This document shows, in pieces, positions 54,584-64,000 of a stretch of DNA of 64,000 nucleotides. The notes under the pieces are model-generated. The model made no database searches. It was not told the DNA's origin and saw only the letters and a program-made list of their open reading frames with translations. Within the stretch, counting starts at the first letter, position 1. Each line of letters starts with the position of its first letter. Both the position numbers and the translations under genes were made by a program. The stretch is from an uncultured Bacteroidota bacterium (GTDB taxonomy: Bacteria > Bacteroidota > Bacteroidia > Flavobacteriales > Flavobacteriaceae): contig CAJXVU010000004.1 in assembly GCA_913062555.1 (NCBI GenBank), positions 83,422 through 147,421 on the forward strand, read 5' to 3'.

Positions 54584-56032
54584 ATGAGTTTTAACGAAAC
54601 TTATGAGAAGGAATTATCCTTTCAAGCAGACCGCAGAAGAGCTACAGTTGAATTTATAAAAATTGTTAGCGATCTATGGTATGACAAATCAATAGAGTTG
54701 GTGATTTTTAGAAACCAATTAATCGATCGAAATGTTAGCGAAATTTTAAATCTCCATGAATACGCTGGAGAGTTTGTTCAAAAACCTATTTCAATTTTTG
54801 ATTCTGTAGAAATTGCTCAGGCAATTAAAACACTTGATATCCCGCTTTCAAAACTTGATATTGGTAAATTAACATACGAGTACCACCTAGAAGACGACAA
54901 ATACAACAACGCGATTGCTTTTGTTGCGGATAAGCTTAAAGATGCAAGAAAAAATGGCGCAATACACCCAAAAGATGTGGTATTATATGGCTTTGGAAGA
55001 ATTGGACGCCTTGTTGCTCGTGAATTAATGAGTAAAACTGGTAAAGGGAGTCAATTACGTTTAAGAGCTATTGTTACCCGTGGCGCTATTAATGCAACGG
55101 TGTTAGAAAAAAGAGCTTCATTATTACGTAATGACTCTGTACATGGTGATTTTTCCGGAACTGTACTTGCAGATGCAAAAAACAACGCCTTAATTATCAA
55201 TGGTACAACTGTTAAAATCATTTCGGCTAATGCTCCGGAAGACATTGATTATACAACATACGGTATAGATAATGCTTTAGTTATTGATAATACAGGCGCT
55301 TTTAGAGATAAAAAAGCATTAAGTCGTCATTTAACATCAAAGGGTGTCGACAAGGTTCTTTTAACCGCTCCTGGAAAAGGAATTCCTAATATTGTACATG
55401 GTGTTAATCAATTTGAAAATGATCCCGATAAGGTTGATATTTTCTCTGCTGCATCTTGTACAACAAATGCTATTACACCTATTTTAAAAGCGATTGAAGA
55501 TTCTTTTGGTATAAAAAGCGGACATCTTGAAACGATTCATGCCTACACTAATGATCAAAATTTGGTTGATAATATGCACAGTAAATATCGTCGTGGTAGA
55601 GCTGCTGCATTAAATATGGTGATTACCGAAACAGGTGCCGGAAAAGCTGTGAGTAAAGCATTACCTTCACTGGAAGGAAAATTAACATCCAATGCCATTC
55701 GCGTGCCTGTTCCTAATGGCTCCTTAGCAATTTTAAGCTTAGATATAAAGAACGTAACATCAGTAGATGGTGTAAACTCGGTAATTAAAAAATATGCTTT
55801 AGAAGGAGATTTAGTCGAGCAAATAAAATATGAATTAAGTGATGAGCTTGTATCCAGTGATATTGTTGGGAGTTCAGCACCTTCTATATATGATAGTAAA
55901 GCAACTATTGTACGTCCTGATGGTAAAAACATAGTCCTATATATATGGTACGATAATGAATATGGTTATAGCCATCAAGTTATTCGTCTCGCCAAGTATA
56001 TCGCCAAAGTAAGACGATTTACTTATTATTAG
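54584..56032 (+). CDS. gap: Glyceraldehyde-3-phosphate dehydrogenase, long form
   Basis: LYGFGRIGRLVARELM, ASCTTNAITPILKA, WYDNEYGYSHQV; ~130 aa N-terminal extension. Confidence 0.95.
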   Translation: MSFNETYEKELSFQADRRRATVEFIKIVSDLWYDKSIELVIFRNQLIDRNVSEILNLHEYAGEFVQKPISIFDSVEIAQAIKTLDIPLSKLDIGKLTYEYHLEDDKYNNAIAFVADKLKDARKNGAIHPKDVVLYGFGRIGRLVARELMSKTGKGSQLRLRAIVTRGAINATVLEKRASLLRNDSVHGDFSGTVLADAKNNALIINGTTVKIISANAPEDIDYTTYGIDNALVIDNTGAFRDKKALSRHLTSKGVDKVLLTAPGKGIPNIVHGVNQFENDPDKVDIFSAASCTTNAITPILKAIEDSFGIKSGHLETIHAYTNDQNLVDNMHSKYRRGRAAALNMVITETGAGKAVSKALPSLEGKLTSNAIRVPVPNGSLAILSLDIKNVTSVDGVNSVIKKYALEGDLVEQIKYELSDELVSSDIVGSSAPSIYDSKATIVRPDGKNIVLYIWYDNEYGYSHQVIRLAKYIAKVRRFTYY

Positions 56033-56069
56033 TAAATATATTCGTTTAAATACTTTTTTTTAGACATAT

Positions 56070-56098
56070 ATAAGCCTCACATTTTGTGGGGCTTATTT
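56070..56098 (+). terminator. Intrinsic terminator after the GAPDH gene
   Basis: AAGCCTCACA-TTT-TGTGGGGCTT stem with flanking T-rich sequence. Confidence 0.7.
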
Positions 56099-56145
56099 AT
56101 TTAATAATTATCTTTACAATTATTCTATTTAAATTAAACGCTAGT

Positions 56146-56751
56146 ATGAAGTATATAAAGTTGTTATTATTATCAATGTTTTTTGGAGCTACTGCTATGT
56201 TTGGCCAAGATGACCAAACACAATCCATAAATGAAGGGAGTATTGATGACCAATTTAAATTTGTATTAAGAAAATCTAGCAATTGGAATGACGAAAGAGG
56301 ACAAGCCTATGAAGTCATTAAAAATAACATGATTTTAAATTTAAAAGCACATGTTTTAGATTCTTTAAAAGCTAATCAAAATGAGCTAAACAATACAAAA
56401 GCTACGATACAAACTCAACAACAAGAAATTGTAACTTTAAAATCGACCTTATCAAAAACTCAGGATACTTTAGCGACTACTAACGTAAAAAAAGATAGTA
56501 TGGCGCTTTTTGGTTTACAAATGAGTAAAACCAGCTATAATTTACTGATGTGGATTAGTATTATGGTATTATTTGCATTATTACTATTGTTTATTATTAA
56601 ATTTAAGAATAGTAATTCGGTCACTAAAATTGCTCAAAATAATTTGGCAGATGTTGAAGAAGAATTTGAAGAACATCGACGGATAGCTTTAGAACGTGAG
56701 CAAAAAGTTAGACGTCAATTGCAAGACGAAATCAACAAACAAAAAGGATAA
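56146..56751 (+). CDS. Secreted/membrane coiled-coil protein of unknown function
   Basis: Signal peptide MKYIKLLLLSMFFGATAMFGQ, coiled coil, one TM; start MKYIKL preferred. Confidence 0.7.
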   Translation: MKYIKLLLLSMFFGATAMFGQDDQTQSINEGSIDDQFKFVLRKSSNWNDERGQAYEVIKNNMILNLKAHVLDSLKANQNELNNTKATIQTQQQEIVTLKSTLSKTQDTLATTNVKKDSMALFGLQMSKTSYNLLMWISIMVLFALLLLFIIKFKNSNSVTKIAQNNLADVEEEFEEHRRIALEREQKVRRQLQDEINKQKG

Positions 56752-56773
56752 TTTTATTTAACATATAATATTT

Positions 56774-56805
56774 AAAAATCTGTAATTTCGATTACAGATT
56801 TTTTT
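56774..56805 (+). terminator. Intrinsic terminator after the coiled-coil gene
   Basis: AAAAATCTGTAAT-TTCG-ATTACAGATTTTTTT perfect stem. Confidence 0.88.
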
Positions 56806-56815
56806 ATTTTTGCTT

Positions 56816-57259
56816 ATGACTATTACACAAGCAAAACCCGAACACCTCGATGTTCTTACCCCCCTTTTTGATGCCTACCGTATGTTTTACAAACAAACAT
56901 CAAATTTAAAGCAGGCAAAAACATTTTTAAAGGAACGCCTTTCTAAAAAAGATGCTGTTATTTATATCGCATTTATAGACCATAAAGCTGTTGGTTTTAC
57001 GCAACTTTATCCAACATTTTCTTCCGTCTCTATGGAACAAGTTTATGTATTAAACGATTTGTATGTTAATTATAAGTATAGAGGCAATAGCGTCGGACAG
57101 GAACTCATACATGCTGCAAAAACTTTTTGTATAGATAATAATTCAAAAGGCTTAACACTTCAAACTGCATTCAATAATCCAGCACAACATTTATATGAAC
57201 GCTTAGGATTTATTAAAGACACCGACCTTCATTACTTTTGGTCAAACAACAATAAGTAA
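56816..57259 (+). CDS. GNAT family N-acetyltransferase
   Basis: YVLNDLYVNYKYRGNSVGQELI; start at MTITQAKPEHLDVL. Confidence 0.9.
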   Translation: MTITQAKPEHLDVLTPLFDAYRMFYKQTSNLKQAKTFLKERLSKKDAVIYIAFIDHKAVGFTQLYPTFSSVSMEQVYVLNDLYVNYKYRGNSVGQELIHAAKTFCIDNNSKGLTLQTAFNNPAQHLYERLGFIKDTDLHYFWSNNNK

Positions 57260-57298
57260 TGTTTGATTAGTACTACGATTCTTCGCATCTTTGCAACT

Positions 57299-57976
57299 AT
57301 GAGAATTGATATTATTACCGTATTACCAGAATTAATAAAGAGTCCATTTGAAGCTTCTATTATAAAACGAGCTATCAATGCAAATCTCGTTGAAGTCCAC
57401 TTTCACAATCTTAGAGATTATACTACAGATAATTACAAAACTGTTGATGACACTCAGTATGGTGGTGGCGCTGGTATGGTTATGCTTATTGAACCTATTG
57501 ACAAATGTATCTCAGGACTCAAAGCGGCTCGTAATTACGATGAAGTTATTTATATGACGCCCGATGGTGAAAAATTAAATCAAGGTATTGCAAACCACAT
57601 GTCGCTAAATGAGAATATTATTATTCTTTGCGGACACTATAAAGGTGTAGACCAGCGTGTTAGAGATCTATTTATAACTCGAGAAATTTCAATTGGAGAT
57701 TTTGTACTATCCGGAGGTGAATTAGGTGCAGCCGTATTATGTGATGCTATTATTAGATTAATCCCTGGAGTATTAGGCAATGAAACATCGGCTTTAACCG
57801 ACTCTTTTCAAGATGGATTATTGGCACCACCAATATATACACGACCAAGAGAGTACAAAGGTTGGAAAGTTCCAGAACTATTATTCAGTGGTAATTTTCC
57901 CAAAATAGAAAAATGGCGTGAAGAAAAGGCTTATCAACATACAAAAGAAAGACGCCCGGATTTACTTGAGGACTAA
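57299..57976 (+). CDS. trmD: tRNA (guanosine(37)-N1)-methyltransferase
   Basis: [47 protein letters not shown]. Confidence 0.96.
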   Translation: MRIDIITVLPELIKSPFEASIIKRAINANLVEVHFHNLRDYTTDNYKTVDDTQYGGGAGMVMLIEPIDKCISGLKAARNYDEVIYMTPDGEKLNQGIANHMSLNENIIILCGHYKGVDQRVRDLFITREISIGDFVLSGGELGAAVLCDAIIRLIPGVLGNETSALTDSFQDGLLAPPIYTRPREYKGWKVPELLFSGNFPKIEKWREEKAYQHTKERRPDLLED

Positions 57977-58179
57977 ATCATCTATTTATTTAGAGCATCC
58001 ACATACAAATTGATGTCCTTATTATCAATTTTTAATACTCATAGGAATGATTTGTGTTAAGGATGGTAGCGACATCCTTTAACGATAGTTAAAGATATAG
58101 TGTATAGCCCGACTTTTACTGATCATTGCTCATGGCAAATGGATTAGTAAAAGGGACACCAAAAAAAACCTAATAAGCC

Positions 58180-58209
58180 TTGTATTTTGTTAAATATTAC
58201 TTATTTTTG
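58180..58209 (+). promoter_or_regulatory. Predicted Bacteroidota-type promoter of rplS
   Basis: TTG (58180-58182), N19, TATTTTTG (58202-58209). Confidence 0.7.
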
Positions 58210-58280
58210 CAGCCAATTTCGGGTTAACCTCTGGCGAGAATCGCGAACGTTATTTCGAATTAACAATTAAAAAGATTAAA
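58210..58280 (+). promoter_or_regulatory. Candidate L19 mRNA leader
   Basis: Direct repeat ATTTCGGGTTAAC / ATTTCGAATTAAC plus GGTTAACC and GCGA-GAA-TCGC foldable elements between promoter and start codon. Confidence 0.45.
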
Positions 58281-58631
58281 ATGGAATCTTTAGTAAAGTT
58301 TGTACAAGACGAATTTGTAACAAGAAAAGACTTTCCGGAATTTGGAGCTGGAGACACAATTACTGTGTATTACGAAATTAAAGAGGGTAACAAAACACGA
58401 ACTCAGTTTTTTAGAGGTGTTGTTTTACAAAGAAGAGGCACAGGTTCTTCTGAAACGTTTACCATCAGAAAAATGTCAGGATCAATTGGAGTTGAGCGTA
58501 TCTTCCCAGTAAATTTACCTGCATTACAAAAAGTTGAGGTTAATAAAAGAGGTAAAGTTCGTAGAGCTCGTATCTTTTATTTTAGAGGCCTTACTGGTAA
58601 AAAAGCTAGAATTAAAGAAAAAAGATATTAG
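58281..58631 (+). CDS. rplS: 50S ribosomal protein L19
   Basis: FGAGDTITVYYEIKEGNKTRTQFFRGVVLQRRGTGSSETFTIRKMSG. Confidence 0.97.
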   Translation: MESLVKFVQDEFVTRKDFPEFGAGDTITVYYEIKEGNKTRTQFFRGVVLQRRGTGSSETFTIRKMSGSIGVERIFPVNLPALQKVEVNKRGKVRRARIFYFRGLTGKKARIKEKRY

Positions 58632-58655
58632 TAGTAAATTATTTTTAACATCTTA

Positions 58656-58687
58656 TAAAAAGCCTTGGAAATTTTCCAGGGCTTTTT
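58656..58687 (+). terminator. Intrinsic terminator after rplS
   Basis: AAAAGCCTTGGAAA/TTTTCCAGGGCTTTTT inverted repeat. Confidence 0.85.
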
Positions 58688-58779
58688 CGTTATCAACAAT
58701 TGTTAATAAGCCCGGTTCACAAATGGTTGATATCTAATTGGTTGAAATATTTGGATTTTTAAAATCTTATATTAAATTA

Positions 58780-59305
58780 GCATCAGGGTTAAGGAAAAAA
58801 GATCATGAAATACTGGTTTTAGATTGCTAAGGCAATTACCCTTAATTCTAATAAAGTAACGTTCTTTATATAATTGTTTTTCGAGATTTCAAGGTCCCAT
58901 GTGTATGCATGGTTAAATTGAGAGATCATGATATTTTAAGAAGTACTGAATGTTTAGGCAGGCAGCAACTGGTGAAATTGAAAGTTCTAGAATTAGCAGG
59001 ATCGAAAGTGAAACCTAGTGAAAGGAGCAATGCTTTATAAGTTGTAACTCATGCAAATGAAGGACAATAGATAAAGGATCAAGAAAAGTAATTAACTTGA
59101 AACATTTTAGTAATTGGTCAATACATTTTGATTATTATGTTAGAAAATGTTTCAATTGAAATAGTGAAACTTGAACGGAAAAGGGATTTAGAATGCAAAT
59201 TTTAATTTCTGAGGTTGACAGCAATGTCGAATAACGTCACGCAAAACTATTTCAAAGAAAGCCATGTCAGAGTAGCTCGTCTACAGTGATATGGCTTTTG
59301 TTATT
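58780..59305 (+). ncRNA. Candidate structured non-coding RNA locus (identity unknown)
   Basis: ~525 nt without a credible ORF; hairpins ATTGC-TAAG-GCAAT nested in TTAAGG/CCTTAA, CCATG/CATGG, TTGAAACATTTT/AAAATGTTTCAA, and a 3' terminator. Confidence 0.4.
59258..59305 (+). terminator. Strong intrinsic terminator at the 3' end of the ORF-free locus
   Basis: AAAGCCATGTCA-GA-GTAG-CTCGT-CTAC-AG-TGATATGGCTTTTGTTATTTT. Confidence 0.8.
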
Positions 59306-59403
59306 TTATAAATCGTTGTTCTGTTTTTTACAGATTTATCAAAAAACAATCCCTTTATTACTATTTTATTAAATCGCTTAGTTTAGGCATACTTCGCTAT
59401 TGA

Positions 59404-61716
<2,313 letters not shown>

Positions 61717-61738
61717 TTAAATAGCAAATCAAAATATT

Positions 61739-61768
61739 AAATGCTCCTCATGCAGGAGCATTTTTTTT
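61739..61768 (+). terminator. Intrinsic terminator after the IDH gene
   Basis: AATGCTCCT-CATGC-AGGAGCATTTTTTTT. Confidence 0.88.
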
Positions 61769-61824
61769 AATAACGTACATCTTAGTTTTACTTAAAATTG
61801 AAACTAAAAGGATGCATAAACGAA

Positions 61825-61854
61825 TTGCTAACATCTCAAAATTTCTTACTTTTG
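61825..61854 (+). promoter_or_regulatory. Predicted Bacteroidota-type promoter of murQ
   Basis: TTG (61825-61827), N19, TACTTTTG (61847-61854). Confidence 0.7.
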
Positions 61855-61858
61855 AACT

Positions 61859-62689
61859 ATGAGCTTTACTAAAACTACAGAACAGGATTCTCATTATAAC
61901 CACTTGGAACAGATGGATATAGCTGAGCTACTTAAGCATATAAATACCGAAGATAAATCAGTTCCATTAGCTGTAGAGAAAGCAATGTCTCAAATTGAAA
62001 AATTAATTAGTCAGGTAGCCCTTAATTTAGAATCAGGCGGGCGACTTTTTTATATCGGCGCAGGGACTAGTGGTCGATTAGGAATTTTAGATGCATCAGA
62101 ATGTCCACCAACCTTTGGTGTTTCTCATGATTTAGTCGTTGGAATAATTGCAGGAGGTGATACTGCCATTAGAAAAGCTGTCGAATTTGCAGAAGATTCT
62201 AAAATTCAAGGTTGGAAAGATCTACAGGGTTTTGATATCAATACAAACGATTTTGTTGTTGGTATTGCCGCTTCAGGTACTACGCCTTATGTTATAAGTG
62301 CATTAGAACACTGTAATACAAATGGAATTAATACCGGATGTATTACTTGTAACCACAATAGTCCATTATCAAATGTTTCTAAATTTCCTATTGAAGTCGT
62401 AGTTGGTCCAGAATTTGTTACTGGGAGTTCTAGAATGAAAGCTGGTACTGCACAAAAACTAGTACTTAATATGATTACCACCACCACAATGATTCAATTG
62501 GGAAAAGTGAAGGGGAATAAAATGGTAGATATGCAATTAAGTAACAATAAATTAGTCGAGAGAGGTGTGAAAATGGTAATGAATGATTTACAAATCTCTT
62601 TTAAAGAGGCTTCAGATCTCATAGATAAATATCAAAGTGTAAGAGCGGCAATAATAGCATACAAACATGGAAACACAAAGAACAAATAA
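61859..62689 (+). CDS. murQ: N-acetylmuramic acid 6-phosphate etherase
   Basis: GGRLFYIGAGTSGRLGILDASECPPTFG; VVGPEFVTGSSRMKAGTAQKLVLNM. Confidence 0.96.
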   Translation: MSFTKTTEQDSHYNHLEQMDIAELLKHINTEDKSVPLAVEKAMSQIEKLISQVALNLESGGRLFYIGAGTSGRLGILDASECPPTFGVSHDLVVGIIAGGDTAIRKAVEFAEDSKIQGWKDLQGFDINTNDFVVGIAASGTTPYVISALEHCNTNGINTGCITCNHNSPLSNVSKFPIEVVVGPEFVTGSSRMKAGTAQKLVLNMITTTTMIQLGKVKGNKMVDMQLSNNKLVERGVKMVMNDLQISFKEASDLIDKYQSVRAAIIAYKHGNTKNK

Positions 62690-62915
62690 GGAAGTACTAG
62701 CCAAGGGACTCAAAAAAATGGGGATTTCTCTAGTGCTTATGTTCGCAGGACCTACATTATTTTATATCGTCACAACTAATAAAGAAAAGGGATTTTATAT
62801 ACCCCTTTTAATTGTGAGCTTTATACTTTGCGCTATGGCTGTATTTTTTGCCTTTAAAGGACTGCAAACAATTATGGACAGTTTGTTTGGTAAAAAAAAG
62901 TCTAAATCAAATTAA
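62667..62915 (+). CDS. Small two-TM protein (DUF6095-like)
   Basis: 82 aa with two hydrophobic segments, overlaps the murQ 3' end. Confidence 0.7.
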   Translation: METQRTNKEVLAKGLKKMGISLVLMFAGPTLFYIVTTNKEKGFYIPLLIVSFILCAMAVFFAFKGLQTIMDSLFGKKKSKSN

Positions 62916-63408
62916 TTTCTGGCCTAGGTGTTGTAGGGTTATAACCGAAGGTTTCATCTTCAACGCTTATATCCAGACGATCTAAGATATAATTGATAAT
63001 AGCATAATGATGAATTGCATGACTATTGGCTTGAGCTAATGCAGCTCCTAATGAATACTCAATTTCAACTTTACCAATACCCAAATCATCTAACACAATA
63101 AGTGATCTTTTAAGATCTTCCGTATTTAATAAATCCAGTTGGTCAATCACACGAATCACATTTGTATGTGCGTATTGACAATCTTCATGCAATCGTATAT
63201 CCCTCTCTCTATTCGTTAAATCAACATGAGCACTTTTTATTCCAGATAGAATACAATCATAAAAATCTAAAACATGTCTAATGTGAGAGCCTATACATGA
63301 ATAATATGGTGGCACGGATATATTTCTCAATTCTTCATTAGATAACCTTGTGAGCAATAATTTGGATTTATTTAGCGTATGTATGGACGATTGAATGATA
63401 ATATTCAT
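62902..63408 (-). CDS. DinB-like family protein
   Basis: Four-helix pattern with IGSHIRHVLDFYD, ANSHAIHHYAIINYIL histidine motif. Confidence 0.75.
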   Translation of the reverse strand: MNIIIQSSIHTLNKSKLLLTRLSNEELRNISVPPYYSCIGSHIRHVLDFYDCILSGIKSAHVDLTNRERDIRLHEDCQYAHTNVIRVIDQLDLLNTEDLKRSLIVLDDLGIGKVEIEYSLGAALAQANSHAIHHYAIINYILDRLDISVEDETFGYNPTTPRPEINLI

Positions 63409-63618
63409 GAACTCTAATGTAATAAAATATTATGAGGAAAAAAACAGTTATTCGATTTAGTACATATCAGTAAACGACCGTATAAAAAGACGAGAATAAC
63501 TTTAAAAAACAATTCATCTAAAAAAGGATTGATTTCGAATATAAAACCACCAGGATTGCGGTTTTTGTGACCACATAAAATGTTTAATTACAAGCTTATC
63601 CTTAAAATTAGGACAAAA

Positions 63619-63648
63619 AAAATCCTCAACATGTATATGTTGAGGATT
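63619..63648 (-). terminator. Intrinsic terminator of the rRNA operon
   Basis: AATCCTCAACAT-GT-ATATGTTGAGGATT inverted repeat downstream of 5S on the minus strand. Confidence 0.85.
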
Positions 63649-63654
63649 TCTAAA

Positions 63655-63762
63655 AAAGGCAGCGACCTACTCTTCCACAATAGTAGTACCATCGGCGCTA
63701 ATGGGCTTAACTTCTCTGTTCGAGATGGAAAGAGGTGAGCCCCATTGCTATAACCACCCTAA
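63655..63762 (-). rRNA. rrf: 5S ribosomal RNA
   Basis: Reverse complement contains GGTGGTTATAGCAATGGGGCTCACCTCTTTCCATCTCGAACAGAGAAGTTAAGCCCATTAGCGCCGATGGTACTAC; ends approximate. Confidence 0.95.
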
Positions 63763-63891
63763 GTTTTTCCCTTTAACTCCCTAAAGGAGATAATTATTAC
63801 CTAATACGTCCCATTGGGAATGATATAGGTGGGATAATATCTTAACATATTGAAAAAAAATACATACATAATTTCATAAAAAGAACGGCTG

Positions 63892-64000
63892 TACAATAAG
63901 CCTATGGGTTATTAGTACTACTTGGCTATGACATTACTGCCTTTACACCTATAGCCTATCAACGTGGTAATCTTCCACGACCCTTTAAAGAAATCTCATC
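63892..64000 (-). rRNA. rrl: 23S ribosomal RNA, 3' end (runs off window)
   Basis: Reverse complement resembles the 23S 3' terminus (GGTCGTGGAAGATTACCACGTTGATAGGCTATAGGTGTAAAGGCAGTAATGTCATAGCCAAGTAGTACTAATAACCCATAGGCTTATTG). Confidence 0.93.

Noticed and set aside
58534-58737. 67 aa plus-strand ORF overlapping the rplS 3' end
   Set aside because: Out-of-frame with rplS and runs through its terminator hairpin.
59097-59155. TTGAAACATTTT/AAAATGTTTCAA inverted repeat as transposon ends
   Set aside because: Only 35 bp between arms, no transposase and no target duplication seen; better read as an RNA hairpin.
58780-59305. Group II intron, retron, tmRNA or RNase P RNA
   Set aside because: No reverse transcriptase ORF nearby and none of the conserved core sequences recognised by eye.
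63766-63890. tRNA gene between 5S and 23S
   Set aside because: Spacer is AT-rich with no cloverleaf or T-arm consensus.

Overview
AT-rich chromosomal window from a Bacteroidota genome, very probably Flavobacteriaceae. The support is T9SS C-terminal sorting, the DUF4835/CoaBC/RpoZ/BamD cluster, and promoter-like TTG-N19-TAnnTTTG elements. It encodes about 65 mostly housekeeping proteins: smpB, miaA, coaE, fabI, recN, coaBC, bamD, dapA, ligA, cutC, prmC, ribD, dnaA, mltG, dapF, an htrA-type protease, a long GAPDH, trmD, rplS, monomeric IDH and murQ. The right edge carries a minus-strand 5S rRNA and the 3' end of a 23S rRNA. I see no CRISPR array, transposase, prophage or defence island. The observations most worth follow-up are non-coding or start-site related: (1) a ~0.5 kb ORF-free, hairpin-rich locus with an intrinsic terminator between rplS and the IDH gene (candidate ncRNA); (2) matching four-unit, ~11-bp-period GTTAA arrays upstream of both an RprXY-like two-component operon and htrA; (3) an exonuclease/GIY-YIG gene whose catalytic N-terminus has no ATG/GTG/TTG start; (4) three exact-period 30-bp repeats abutting a split 5'-nucleotidase gene pair; (5) two TTATCGATAA palindromes 21 bp apart at the promoter of an unknown membrane protein; (6) several genes predicted to be leaderless; (7) a candidate L19 leader; (8) a ~780 bp intergenic region near dnaA as an oriC candidate. 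All assignments are by eye from sequence; no searches were run.
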